A stretch of 64,000 nt of DNA from CAXBOO01 sp963977425. GTDB lineage: Bacteria; Bacteroidota; Bacteroidia; Flavobacteriales_D; Luteibaculaceae. The notes under the pieces are model-generated. The model was not told the DNA's origin, ran no database searches, and was given only the letters and a program-made list of their open reading frames with translations. Within the stretch, counting starts at the first letter, position 1, and every line of letters starts with the position of its first letter. The position numbers were made by a program, and so were the translations under genes. Below are positions 14,328 through 23,973 of this stretch, in pieces. Where the stretch lies: positions 1-64,000 of the forward strand of contig CAXBOO010000006.1 of NCBI GenBank assembly GCA_963977425.1, given 5' to 3'.

Positions 14328-15460
14328 TTTACTAAACGGTAATATAATTCTTCATACAAAGGTAAAACCAAGGACAAATCGAATGTTTTGGCTTTATCTA
14401 AGGCTCCAGCACTTAATGTTTGATACAATGTGTCGTCTTGCAATAATTTGATCGCATTCTTAGCCATATCGTCAACATCTCCAAGGTTTGATAAATACCC
14501 CGAAACGCCATCTTCAACCACTTCTGGCAAACCGCCTGTATTTGTTGCTATAACTGGCACTCCAACCGACATAGCTTCTAATGCAGAAAGTCCAAAGCTT
14601 TCGCTTTCTGACGGCAATAAAAACAAATCGCTGATATGCAAAGCTTCGGTTGGATTTTTCAATTTCCCTAAGAAATGAACATCGCCACAAATACCATAGT
14701 CTCGGCACATCATTTCAATCTTATTTCTATCGGGTCCATCGCCAACCAAAAGCAACTTAGAAGGAACACTTTTTCTTACTTGCGCAAATATTTTAGCCAC
14801 ATCATCTACCCTTTTAACTGGACGAAAATTGGAAATATGCACCAACACTTTTTCCTCTGGAAGAGCAAATGATGCCCTTAACTCTATTGCCGATTTAGTG
14901 GCACTTTGGATTTTATCCATTTCCACAAAATTGGGTATTACATCAATTTCGCGGTTTACTTTAAAATGCTTGAACGTATCGTTCTTTAAACTCTCCGAAA
15001 CACAGGTTACAGCATCTACCGAATTGATAGCATAAGATATAACAGGCTCGAAAGATGGATCTTTTCCTACCAAAGTAATGTCTGTTCCGTGCAGTGTACT
15101 TACTACAGGAATATGAATACCACTGCCTTTAAGAATGTTTTTCGCAAATACAGCTGCAGAAGCATGAGGTATAGCATAATGCACGTGCAACAAATCCAGT
15201 TTTTCATGGGTTACAACATCCACTAATTTGCTTGTTAACGTCAATTCATAAGGCGGAAAATCGAACAGCGGATAATCGCTTACACGTACCTCGTGATAAT
15301 AGATATTCTTGCGCATAGAACCCAATCTTACAGGCTGCGCATAGGTTATAAAATGTACCGAATGGCCTTTCTCGGCTAATGCCTTTCCTAATTCTGTAGC
15401 AACTACACCCGAACCACCAAATGTTGGGTAACAGACAATACCTATTTTTAGTTTTTTCAT
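14324..15460 (-). CDS. bshA: Bacillithiol biosynthesis glycosyltransferase BshA
   Basis: BshA joins GlcNAc from UDP-GlcNAc to L-malate, the first step of bacillithiol synthesis in the cytoplasm. The 378-residue GT4 enzyme (GT-B fold) has the characteristic N-terminus CYPTFGGSGVVATELG, the HVHYAIPHA segment, VVSTLHGTDITLVG, and the donor-binding ESESFGLSALEAMSVGVPVIATNTGG with the family E(x7)E motif. Length and motifs match BshA closely. The start overlaps the stop of the GH3 gene upstream by four bases. No other bsh genes are in the window. Confidence 0.93.
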   Translation of the reverse strand: MKKLKIGIVCYPTFGGSGVVATELGKALAEKGHSVHFITYAQPVRLGSMRKNIYYHEVRVSDYPLFDFPPYELTLTSKLVDVVTHEKLDLLHVHYAIPHASAAVFAKNILKGSGIHIPVVSTLHGTDITLVGKDPSFEPVISYAINSVDAVTCVSESLKNDTFKHFKVNREIDVIPNFVEMDKIQSATKSAIELRASFALPEEKVLVHISNFRPVKRVDDVAKIFAQVRKSVPSKLLLVGDGPDRNKIEMMCRDYGICGDVHFLGKLKNPTEALHISDLFLLPSESESFGLSALEAMSVGVPVIATNTGGLPEVVEDGVSGYLSNLGDVDDMAKNAIKLLQDDTLYQTLSAGALDKAKTFDLSLVLPLYEELYYRLVK

Positions 15461-18453
15461 TTAGCTTCTTGATACTCGGCATCAACTATAGCCTCGTAGA
15501 TTAATTGTTGAATGTCACTACGCAAATTCATTCGGATAAGTTTTTTGTTATCCGCACTAGGATAAATTCTATTGCTTAAAAACACGTAAACAATTTCTTC
15601 TTCAGGATCGGCCCATGCAAATGTTCCTGTAAAACCAGAGTGGCCAAAACTCTTGCCCGATATCCCGTGGAAAGTAGGTCCAGGACCATCGTCTTCAACC
15701 GGTTTATCGAAGCCTAATGCACGTCGATTATCTTTATCCGTATAGCTTTTTGCTCGTGTAAAATATTCTATTGTACCGCGTTGCAACAATCGCTCACCTC
15801 CATATTCACCACCATTCAACAACATCTGCATGATGGTAGCTACATCTTGTGCGTTACCAAACAAACCTGCATGACCCGATACACCTCCCAAAAGTGCTGC
15901 ACCTTGATCGTGTACATACCCTTGCAACAGTTGTTTTCTAAAGTTGGCATCGTATTCCGTTGGTGCAATGGTATTAGGCATTACTTTTTCTAATGGTTTG
16001 TACATCATGTGCGACAAGCCCATTGGCACATAAAAGTTTTTCTCAACGTAAGCATCCAATGTTTGATTGGTAATGGTTTCGATGATTTCTTTCATGAAAT
16101 AAAAGGCAATATCAGAATAGGTGTACTTTTTTCTATTAGAAACTGATTCAGCCAAAATTCTATCGAATATCCATGATTTCATGGTATCTGATGCAAACAT
16201 TCTATCGGCAACGGGCACACTAAATTGTTGCGAAGCTGATTCTCCAAAACTCCTGTCATGAAGGTCTTTATCGTTTACAAAATCTTGAAAAAATGGTATC
16301 CACGATTTGAATCCAGCTTGATGCATTAATGCGTCGCGAATGATAACATTGTGGTATTGAGAATCTTTCGGTATCCATTTTAAATAATCGCCTAGACCTG
16401 CGTCCAAATCAATCTTGCCTTCATCGTACAAACGCATGATGGAAATGGTAGATGCCAATATTTTTGTCAAGGACGCTAAATCATACAAATCGTCATTTTT
16501 AACCAAGCGCTTTTTATCGTACGTAAAACTCCCGTAGCTTTTGTTGAGAACTACTTTTCCTTTTCTACTTACAAAAATCTGACAACCTGGCATTGCCATT
16601 TTATCTATCCCAACTTGCACCAAGCTGTCTACTTTTGCCAACTTGTAACTGTTTACACCTACTTGTTCTGGCTTAACACTGTTCAATAAATTTCTAGCTT
16701 TCTTAATCTCTACTCCCGTTCCGACTTTAAATGTACCAGTGGAAATTGGCAATTTACCATTCAAAGTACGTGTACCAACAAGTGCTTGAGCCAAAACTTC
16801 CTGCTGCATTTTAGATTCGGTATTACCACATACTATGGCCGAATATATTGCTGGCGATTTCAAGTACTTCAAACCATATGGGTTGCCATTCCAAATGAAT
16901 ATGGTTTTGTTCTTCTGAGCAAGTTTTTCAATGAAAACGGCACTCTTTTCAGTAAATCCAAATCGTTTTGAAGGCGAATTGGATGTCATTCCGTAGTGAA
17001 CAATGATCTCTTCGAATTGGTTCAGTTGATAATACAATCGGTACTTCTCTTCCTCGGTTGTAGAAGATGTCAACAAGAATTTTTCGGCAGAACCGTATTT
17101 TGCAATTTCGTCTTGAAACACATTGTTGACACGATTGATATACAATACCGCTCGTTTTTCTTGATTCAATTCCAGTGGTAAAGTATTGTCTTGATTTTTA
17201 ACTACCGCTATACTAGCTTGATACAATTTATCCGCTATTTCGTAATACTTAGCATTGTATAATTCACTAGAAGAATACGTTTCATTCAATGGTTTGAAAT
17301 CAAGCACACCGTAATAAGCTTTGGCTTGTAATATGCGTTTTACGTGCAGATTCAATTCTTCTTCACTCAATTCACCATTCTCAATTGCTGCTTTTATTTT
17401 CGCTTTTGCTTTAGGAACATCCTCAGGAAACAACAAAACATCGTTCCCAGCTTTTAAAGCCATCAAATCAACATCACCAGGTGCATAATACGCTGACACC
17501 CCTTTCATGTTCAAAGCATCGGTAAATGCCAAGCCTTCAAAATTGAAGGTATCACGCAATAAATCCGTTACGATGTATCGAGACAAAGTGCTTGCTTTGC
17601 CATCTGTTTTTAAGGCTGGTATGTTGAGGTGAGCCACCATTACCGACCCTACACCTTTATCAAACAATTGATGGAACGGATAAAACTCCACATCGTTCAA
17701 TCGTTTTAGATTGTGTGCGATGGTAGGCAAACTCTTATGCGAATCGCTATCGGTATCGCCATGACCAGGAAAATGTTTTACACAGGACATAACGCCGTTG
17801 TCTTCCATTCCCTTAGCATATTGCCAAGCTTTAGTCGCTACATTTTTTTTGTCTTCACCAAACGACCTGTAATTGATTACTGGATTCTTTGGGTTTACAT
17901 TGACATCGATAACCGGAGCAAAATTGACGTGAATACCCAAACGCTTGCAATGTTCAGCTATTTCAGCACCCATATTGTAAATCAATGTTGAATCTTTTAT
18001 CGCTCCCAAAGCCATTTGACGAGGAAATTCTGGCGTATTTTTTAAACGCATGCTCAAACCCCACTCACCATCGATACCTATCATTAATGGCGTTTTGCTT
18101 AATGCTTGATACTGATTGGTTAGTTGAATTTGCTTTTCAGCATTATTTTGAAAAAATATCAATCCGCCTATATTTTCTTTCGAAATAAGACGCTCTATTT
18201 CAGCAATATGATCGGCATTTTTATTGGTGTACGCCGCCACCATAAATAATTGACCAATCTTTTCGTCCAATGACATTGCATCGAAAATCGAGTCGGCTTG
18301 TGCAGACGGAGCATTCCAAAAACCTCTTTTTTCTTGGCTTTCTTCCGTTTCATCGCCCCAATTTTTGACGTTATCAGACGGCTGGAATGAATAACTAGAA
18401 AATAGTAAAATGATAAGAAGTGCCTCGGCAAGGCTGAATCGATATTGGGTCAT
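15457..18453 (-). CDS. GH3 beta-N-acetylhexosaminidase fused to a serine hydrolase
   Basis: This two-domain exported enzyme probably acts on peptidoglycan. After a hydrophobic N-terminus (ALLIILLFSSYSF), a GH3 domain of NagZ type carries KHFPGHGDTDSDSH (226-239, with the Asp-His acid/base loop) and the nucleophile Asp312 in FTDALNM. A class C beta-lactamase/DD-peptidase-like domain follows, with SLTK (Ser661, Lys664), YSD at 779-781 and a C-terminal HSG triad element. This fusion is widespread in Bacteroidota. The ATG at 18453 is preferred over a GTG at 18486 because it starts directly at the signal sequence and a TAAATTTG promoter-like box lies between the two. Confidence 0.88.
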   Translation of the reverse strand: MTQYRFSLAEALLIILLFSSYSFQPSDNVKNWGDETEESQEKRGFWNAPSAQADSIFDAMSLDEKIGQLFMVAAYTNKNADHIAEIERLISKENIGGLIFFQNNAEKQIQLTNQYQALSKTPLMIGIDGEWGLSMRLKNTPEFPRQMALGAIKDSTLIYNMGAEIAEHCKRLGIHVNFAPVIDVNVNPKNPVINYRSFGEDKKNVATKAWQYAKGMEDNGVMSCVKHFPGHGDTDSDSHKSLPTIAHNLKRLNDVEFYPFHQLFDKGVGSVMVAHLNIPALKTDGKASTLSRYIVTDLLRDTFNFEGLAFTDALNMKGVSAYYAPGDVDLMALKAGNDVLLFPEDVPKAKAKIKAAIENGELSEEELNLHVKRILQAKAYYGVLDFKPLNETYSSSELYNAKYYEIADKLYQASIAVVKNQDNTLPLELNQEKRAVLYINRVNNVFQDEIAKYGSAEKFLLTSSTTEEEKYRLYYQLNQFEEIIVHYGMTSNSPSKRFGFTEKSAVFIEKLAQKNKTIFIWNGNPYGLKYLKSPAIYSAIVCGNTESKMQQEVLAQALVGTRTLNGKLPISTGTFKVGTGVEIKKARNLLNSVKPEQVGVNSYKLAKVDSLVQVGIDKMAMPGCQIFVSRKGKVVLNKSYGSFTYDKKRLVKNDDLYDLASLTKILASTISIMRLYDEGKIDLDAGLGDYLKWIPKDSQYHNVIIRDALMHQAGFKSWIPFFQDFVNDKDLHDRSFGESASQQFSVPVADRMFASDTMKSWIFDRILAESVSNRKKYTYSDIAFYFMKEIIETITNQTLDAYVEKNFYVPMGLSHMMYKPLEKVMPNTIAPTEYDANFRKQLLQGYVHDQGAALLGGVSGHAGLFGNAQDVATIMQMLLNGGEYGGERLLQRGTIEYFTRAKSYTDKDNRRALGFDKPVEDDGPGPTFHGISGKSFGHSGFTGTFAWADPEEEIVYVFLSNRIYPSADNKKLIRMNLRSDIQQLIYEAIVDAEYQEAK

Positions 18454-18538
18454 ATGAATCACAAATTTATCAAAGGATATCAACACCTAGAGCGCGCTCC
18501 GAACTTTTTCTAATAACTTGCCGTTGAAAAGTATTGTG

Positions 18539-18853
18539 ATGCAAGTAGGTAATTTAATTAAATCGTTTCGGTTAGTAAAGACAAAAGGCCCTAAGTCCTT
18601 TAATTACACACCTTTATACTACAACGAGAAAAAAGAAAGACTCGAAAAACGAAAAGAGATATTACAGAAAGTAGTCGATACTGAGTCAAAATTATCGGAT
18701 GAGCAACGCGAAAGTTTGCGTGAGTTGAGCGATATACAATGGCGACGACCAATTTATAGAAGAGCATCGTTGATGTCGAGCCTTCGTTTTTTCATCATTT
18801 TGATGGCGTTGGTTGTGCTTTTTGTTTGGTTCTTCGTAAAATTCGGAATGTAG
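18539..18853 (+). CDS. Small conserved membrane protein upstream of mutL
   Basis: The 104-residue protein is mostly charged and helical (KKERLEKRKEIL) and ends in one strong transmembrane segment (FFIILMALVVLFVWFFVKF). The ATG at 18539 is chosen over a TTG 21 bases upstream. A similar gene sits directly before mutL in many flavobacteria and has sometimes been labelled riboflavin synthase subunit beta, a name nothing in the sequence supports. It is separated from mutL by four bases and probably shares its message. Function unknown. Confidence 0.75.
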   Translation: MQVGNLIKSFRLVKTKGPKSFNYTPLYYNEKKERLEKRKEILQKVVDTESKLSDEQRESLRELSDIQWRRPIYRRASLMSSLRFFIILMALVVLFVWFFVKFGM

Positions 18854-18857
18854 TTTT

Positions 18858-20681
18858 ATGGACGGAGAAATTCGCATGCTACCCGATGCGGTGGCCAATC
18901 AAATAGCCGCTGGAGAAGTAGTACAACGACCAGCATCAGTAGTAAAAGAATTACTAGAAAATGCTGTAGATGCTGGCGCCAACGAAATTAGCCTCATCAT
19001 TACCGATGCTGGTAAAACACTGATACAAGTTATTGATAACGGAAAAGGCATGGGGCCTGCCGATGCTAAAATGTGTTTTGAACGTCACGCTACCAGCAAA
19101 ATTCACGAAACAGAAGACATTTTCAACATCATTACCAAAGGCTTTAGAGGCGAAGCGCTTGCTAGTATTGCTGCCGTAGCCATGGTAGAGTTAAGTTCAA
19201 GAAAAGCCGACTCTGATGTAGGTGAATGCTTGAAAATAGAAGGCAGCACATTCAAGGAAACTAAGGCAAAAAGTTGTCCCGTTGGCACCTCCATAGCTGT
19301 AAAAAATCTGTTTTTCAACGTACCAGCGCGACGCAAGTTTTTGAAAAAAGACAACGTTGAAAACCGCCATATAATTGAAGAATATTTCCGTGTAGCCATG
19401 GCACATCCGGATATAAAATTCACCTATACCCAAAACGGCAAGGCGCTGTACAACAACCCTAAGGGAAATCAAAAGCAGCGTATAGTACAGCTTTACGGTA
19501 AAAATATGGACGAAAAACTCGCTCCTATTTCCGAAGAAACCAATGTTTTTAATTTAACTGGTTACATCATCAAACCTTCGTTTGCACGTAAAACAAGGGG
19601 TGAACAATACATATTTGTCAACAACCGATTCATCAAATCGCAGTACTTACACCATGCTATCAATAGTGCTTTTGAAGGACTGATTGATAAGGATCAACAC
19701 CCGGGATATTTCTTGTTTTTTGAAATGGATCCGAGCAGTATCGACATCAACATACACCCAACCAAAACAGAAATAAAATTCGAAGACGAAAAAACCATTT
19801 ATCAACTCCTCCGAAGCATTACCAAGCGCTCTTTAGGCATGTACAACTTAGCTCCCCCTATGGACTTTGTAAACATGACCGAAATGGAATTCACACCTGT
19901 TAATGTCAGAGCTACACCTACTTCTTCCTCGAGTAGTTACACCAACCCTAAAAGCTTAAGCGATAGAAAAGATCCTTCTTTTGACACTCCCAACAAATCG
20001 TTTAAAACATTGCATCAAGAAAGCTTGGTACAATTAACAGAGGAAGAAGAAGCACTTTCGGAAACCATCGTACCAACAGAAAAACCTGAATGGATTAATC
20101 TGGAACCACAACTCGCGGTTCCGGCCGAATACAACAGTTTAATAGTACTTAACAAATACCTGCTTACGGCTTCGCCTTCTGGCATGATGTTGATTGATAT
20201 AAAACGAGCCAAACAACGTCTAGTGTTTGAACAATTTACAAGCAGTAGCAACCAAATTTCAGCTCAAGGTGCATTGTTTGATGAATTGTTGCCCGTAAAC
20301 AATCACGAGCAACAGCTACTAGAACCTTACCTCCCCACTTTGAAAGAAATGGGCATCCATTTAGAATCGTTTGGTAAAGACAGTATGGTAATTCGAACAG
20401 TGCCTACTGGCTTCAACATATCCAATATTTCAGACTTGTTCGACACTTTTTTAAGCGAACTAAAACACAGTGAAGACATCAATCCCGATAGTATTCGCGA
20501 CATAATGGCAAAACGTTTGGCGTTGGCAAGCAGTTTGCATTTCACCTTAAAAGATAACGCGGAAGAAAAACAGGCTTTTTTAGAGCAACTTATGAGCTCT
20601 TCTAACCCGAGTACTTCGCCCTTTGGAAAAAATATTCTTAAGCAAATAGATGGTGCTTATCTCGATAAAATATTGCAATAA
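18858..20681 (+). CDS. mutL: DNA mismatch repair protein MutL with degenerate endonuclease motif
   Basis: MutL links mismatch recognition by MutS to downstream repair. The 607-residue protein has an intact GHKL ATPase: IAAGEVVQRPASVVKELLENAVDAG with Glu34/Asn35, DNGKGM and GFRGEAL, then the NxHPTK motif (INIHPTKTEIKF). A linker rich in Ser, Pro and Thr leads to the C-terminal dimerisation domain. The nickase signature DQHAx2Ex4E is degraded here to Asp447-IKRAK-Gln453-RLVF-Glu458, and the zinc-site motif CPHGRP appears as TSPFGK. ATPase and dimerisation functions look sound, but nicking activity is doubtful. The stop abuts the rhomboid ATG. Confidence 0.94.
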   Translation: MDGEIRMLPDAVANQIAAGEVVQRPASVVKELLENAVDAGANEISLIITDAGKTLIQVIDNGKGMGPADAKMCFERHATSKIHETEDIFNIITKGFRGEALASIAAVAMVELSSRKADSDVGECLKIEGSTFKETKAKSCPVGTSIAVKNLFFNVPARRKFLKKDNVENRHIIEEYFRVAMAHPDIKFTYTQNGKALYNNPKGNQKQRIVQLYGKNMDEKLAPISEETNVFNLTGYIIKPSFARKTRGEQYIFVNNRFIKSQYLHHAINSAFEGLIDKDQHPGYFLFFEMDPSSIDINIHPTKTEIKFEDEKTIYQLLRSITKRSLGMYNLAPPMDFVNMTEMEFTPVNVRATPTSSSSSYTNPKSLSDRKDPSFDTPNKSFKTLHQESLVQLTEEEEALSETIVPTEKPEWINLEPQLAVPAEYNSLIVLNKYLLTASPSGMMLIDIKRAKQRLVFEQFTSSSNQISAQGALFDELLPVNNHEQQLLEPYLPTLKEMGIHLESFGKDSMVIRTVPTGFNISNISDLFDTFLSELKHSEDINPDSIRDIMAKRLALASSLHFTLKDNAEEKQAFLEQLMSSSNPSTSPFGKNILKQIDGAYLDKILQ

Positions 20682-21437
20682 ATGATTGACTTCAAACAAA
20701 TTTTTGATACACGTACCGTAGTCGGAAACCTGCTTATTATCAACATCCTTGTCTTTCTGGCTCAGCTTGGTTTGGGCGGAATGGTTGGTGGTGACTTGGC
20801 CGATGTGGGTGGAATGTTTTATTTCGGATCGGTAAACTTCAGACCTTTCCAAGTATTCACACACTTTTTCATGCACGGTGGCTTCATGCACTTATTGTTC
20901 AACATGTATGCCTTTGTCATATTTGGCACAGCTTTAGAACGTGTATGGCAAGCCAAACGCTTTTTAATTTTCTATCTCGTTTGTGCCATAGGTGCAGCGG
21001 TTGTTTATCAAGGTTTCTTGCATTTTGAAGTCAGCCAGTTGGCTAGCAAACTAACCGCTTTAAACTTCACACAAGAAGATATTGATTACGCCATGGAAAT
21101 GGGGAAAACCCGCGTAAATATCTCTGCTGAAGCGCAATCTTTGTTTCAAAAACTTTATCAAATCTATCATACACCCGTTATCGGGGCATCGGGAGCTGTG
21201 TTTGGCGTATTGTTAGGTTTCGGTATGTTGTTCCCTAACACCGAATTGATGTTGATGTTCGTACCTATCCCTATCAAAGCAAAGTACTTTGTAATAGGCT
21301 ATGGAGCTATAGAATTGATACAAACTATAAACAATAACCCAGGCGACAATGTAGCTCACGTAGCTCACTTAGGAGGAATGCTGTTTGGTTACTTCCTCAT
21401 TAAATTCTGGCAAAAAAGCAACAACTCATTTTATTGA
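20682..21437 (+). CDS. Rhomboid intramembrane serine protease
   Basis: The 251-residue protein has about six hydrophobic segments. The active-site serine is in GASGAVFGV and the catalytic His in HVAHLGGMLFGY; the HGGFMHLLFNMYAFVIFG segment gives the oxyanion His and Asn. An unusual soluble insert of about 50 residues (KLTALNFTQEDIDYA and following) sits between membrane helices. Rhomboids cleave membrane proteins within the bilayer; the substrate is unknown. It starts directly after the mutL stop and overlaps the second rhomboid by one base. Confidence 0.9.
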   Translation: MIDFKQIFDTRTVVGNLLIINILVFLAQLGLGGMVGGDLADVGGMFYFGSVNFRPFQVFTHFFMHGGFMHLLFNMYAFVIFGTALERVWQAKRFLIFYLVCAIGAAVVYQGFLHFEVSQLASKLTALNFTQEDIDYAMEMGKTRVNISAEAQSLFQKLYQIYHTPVIGASGAVFGVLLGFGMLFPNTELMLMFVPIPIKAKYFVIGYGAIELIQTINNNPGDNVAHVAHLGGMLFGYFLIKFWQKSNNSFY

Positions 21438-22336
21438 TGTTTCAAACATACTACAACCAATATTTCAAGAACGCCAATTTGGTAAACCGCATCATCATTA
21501 TCAATGCGGCTATATTCTTACTCATCACCATCCTAGGTGTCATCATACGCTTATCGGGTGCTAGTGGTGGATCCAGTGTTATTTCTCATTACCTAAGTGC
21601 CAGTTCCGATTTTAGAAGCATGCTTTTTAGACCTTGGGGAATCATAACCTATCAATTTACCCATGTTGGTTTGTGGCATTTAGCATTCAACCTATTGGTT
21701 TTCCATTTTGTAGGGAATATTTTTGGTGGCACATTAGGTGAGCGCAAACTTCTGCCTCTTTACTTAATCGGTGGTATTTTGGGTTGGTTATTGGTTGCTT
21801 TAGTTTCTACTTTCTCTCCTTTATTTCCCGAAGGCGACATACCAATTATAGGGGCTTCGGCATCTGTTATGGCTGTTATGACTGCTATTGCTACTTACCT
21901 TCCAAACTACAAAGTCCGCATTTTCACATTCAGTGTAAGCTTGAAATACATTGCCTTGTTTTACATTGCTGGCGACTTGGTTAGTGTCCAAAATGGAGCT
22001 TCAAACATTGGTGGCAATTTAGCCCACTTGGGTGGTGCTGCATTTGGATTTTTCTATGCCCTTCAACTAAAAAAAGGCAAAGATTACACCGCAGGTTTTT
22101 CGAGACTATTGGATGCATTTTTTGCATTATTTTCTGGAAAAAGAAAACCTAGAGCGAAGAAAAAACCAAAAATGAAGATGCACAAAAACCAAGCATCAAA
22201 TAACAAAAAGACTTCACCCAACAGCGATTTCAATCAAGAGGAAATCGACAGAATTTTGGATAAAATTTCTAAAAGCGGTTACGATAGTTTGAGTTCAACA
22301 GAAAAGCAAACGCTTTTTAAGGCAGGTAACAGTTAA
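21437..22336 (+). CDS. Second rhomboid-family protease with basic C-terminal tail
   Basis: The ATG at 21437 overlaps the preceding stop (TGATG). Six or so hydrophobic helices are visible, with THVGLWHLAFNLLVFHFVG (HxxxN loop), the serine motif GASASVMAVM (GxSx) and the catalytic His in NLAHLGGAAFGF. The last 75 residues form a soluble tail that begins very basic (KRKPRAKKKPKMKMHK) and ends with a helical stretch (NQEEIDRILDKI). Tandem rhomboid genes behind mutL are known from other Bacteroidota. The substrate is unknown. Confidence 0.9.
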   Translation: MFQTYYNQYFKNANLVNRIIIINAAIFLLITILGVIIRLSGASGGSSVISHYLSASSDFRSMLFRPWGIITYQFTHVGLWHLAFNLLVFHFVGNIFGGTLGERKLLPLYLIGGILGWLLVALVSTFSPLFPEGDIPIIGASASVMAVMTAIATYLPNYKVRIFTFSVSLKYIALFYIAGDLVSVQNGASNIGGNLAHLGGAAFGFFYALQLKKGKDYTAGFSRLLDAFFALFSGKRKPRAKKKPKMKMHKNQASNNKKTSPNSDFNQEEIDRILDKISKSGYDSLSSTEKQTLFKAGNS

Positions 22337-23973
22337 TTCTGTTGCTTCAATTTTACTTGCTTCAAATTCAACACATTCATAGCATCGCTATTGAAATTCA
22401 GCACTTCTGATTTCAACAAGTGGGTTACCTCACCATAATACAATGGTATTAAGGGCATATTATTGGTAGCAATGCTGTCTATATCCACGGATAATTTCTG
22501 ACGATCCTCGAACCCAATAGTTTCACACAATTGCACATACAAACTATCTATTTCTGCATTCCCAAAATGGGTGTAATTAGGTCCATTAGGAGAAAAATTA
22601 GGAGCATAAAATAGACTCAAAAAATTCTCTGCATCGGGGTAATCGGCTATCCAACTTTTTCGAAAAACCGATGCTTTTCCTGTCGCTATATTGTTTCCTA
22701 ATGCGGATGTAGGCTGAATATTGACCTTGACATTGAAACCCAAATCGGACCATGCATTTTGGACAAATTCACACAAATCGCTTTGTGCACTGGCAGCAAA
22801 AAGTTCTATTTTGCCATACGGACCTTCGCCAATTATTTCTAACAACATGCGCTTTGCTTCGTTAACATTGTATGTATAAGCAGGATGTTTTCCTCGAGTA
22901 GGCAAGAGTACATTGGGAACGACTCCATTTACATCCGCCACACCAATATTACCGCGCAATTGACTTATCAACTTGTTTCTATCTATTGCCATACTCAAAG
23001 CTTGTCGTACTTTATTGTACTTTAAAAATGGATTGTTGACAAGGTTAGAATCTAAATAGAATCCCAAATATTCGGTATACAAATACGGCACCTTTCGCAA
23101 CACAAACTTGTTTTTGTATTGATCTTTCAAGGTTCCTTTTCTATTCAACAACTCGTCTCTAAATTCGCCAGTAAGCCCCGACACCAAATGAAATTGGCCA
23201 TTGAGTGCAGACAAGAAAACGGCATTAGGGTCTTTCAAAAAACTAACCGAAACTGCATCTAGATATGGCAATTGCTGCCCTGATTTATCCCTTTGGTGAT
23301 AGTGTTCGTTTTTATGCATCACCAAATTGACACGGTTTTCCCAAACAAAAAACTGGAATGGTCCCGACCCTATTGGATGAGTATAAAACTCTGTTGGATT
23401 ATTTAAATAGGCTTGTTTCGAAATGATTTTAGCATACGGCATAGCCAGCTTGTACAAAAATGAAGCGTTGGCCTTTTGCAATCGTATTTGAACTGTCCTT
23501 TTGGTGTTATGGTAAACCACGTCTAAAGTATCTCCTACTCGAGCTACATCGTTCATAACCCAACGACCTGGTGAGGCTAAATCTGAATGGATTAAACGCT
23601 GTAAACTGTACGCTACATCTTCAGCTTCTAATGGCAACTTTTCCCCCTCAGCATTGGAGTGGAAATAAACGCCCGCTTTTATATAAAAAGTATATGTTTT
23701 ACCGGCATCCGATACAGCAAACGAATCAGCTAAACATGGCTTCAGAGCAAGTAAAGAATCGAATTCAAGCAAGGCATCGTACAATTGATTGACCGCCCAA
23801 ATATTTTCAAAATTGCGGGCAAAAGCAGGATCTAAGGATGTTAAACTCCCTACCTCATTGTAATAAAAAACGGATTTATTAGATGTTTCGTTTTGTGAAC
23901 AAGCCGTTATAAAACAGCAAATAATAAGAGAACACAAAAAGTAAAAAGACCTATAAAAAGGCTGAATTTTCAT
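22333..23973 (-). CDS. Peptide/nickel-type ABC transporter substrate-binding lipoprotein
   Basis: The 546-residue protein is a family 5 extracellular solute-binding protein (SBP_bac_5), as DppA/OppA. It has a lipobox (FITAC, Cys25), the N-terminal NEVGSLTSLDPAFA motif, the conserved LEAEDVAYSLQRL region and a KVRQALSMAIDRNKLI helix. These proteins bind peptides and deliver them to a permease, but no permease or ATPase gene is nearby. Instead it is the last gene of the unit with the giant adhesin and PorP/SprF barrel (TAATG junction). The ligand is unknown. Confidence 0.88.
   Translation of the reverse strand: MKIQPFYRSFYFLCSLIICCFITACSQNETSNKSVFYYNEVGSLTSLDPAFARNFENIWAVNQLYDALLEFDSLLALKPCLADSFAVSDAGKTYTFYIKAGVYFHSNAEGEKLPLEAEDVAYSLQRLIHSDLASPGRWVMNDVARVGDTLDVVYHNTKRTVQIRLQKANASFLYKLAMPYAKIISKQAYLNNPTEFYTHPIGSGPFQFFVWENRVNLVMHKNEHYHQRDKSGQQLPYLDAVSVSFLKDPNAVFLSALNGQFHLVSGLTGEFRDELLNRKGTLKDQYKNKFVLRKVPYLYTEYLGFYLDSNLVNNPFLKYNKVRQALSMAIDRNKLISQLRGNIGVADVNGVVPNVLLPTRGKHPAYTYNVNEAKRMLLEIIGEGPYGKIELFAASAQSDLCEFVQNAWSDLGFNVKVNIQPTSALGNNIATGKASVFRKSWIADYPDAENFLSLFYAPNFSPNGPNYTHFGNAEIDSLYVQLCETIGFEDRQKLSVDIDSIATNNMPLIPLYYGEVTHLLKSEVLNFNSDAMNVLNLKQVKLKQQN

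Noticed and set aside
18454..18486. GTG start for the GH3 fusion protein
   Set aside because: It adds 11 residues before an otherwise good signal sequence, and the candidate promoter box lies downstream of this GTG.
18539..18853. Riboflavin synthase subunit beta
   Set aside because: The name is used for similar small genes before mutL, but the protein has only a charged helical region and one membrane helix; real lumazine synthase is encoded at 49262-49744.
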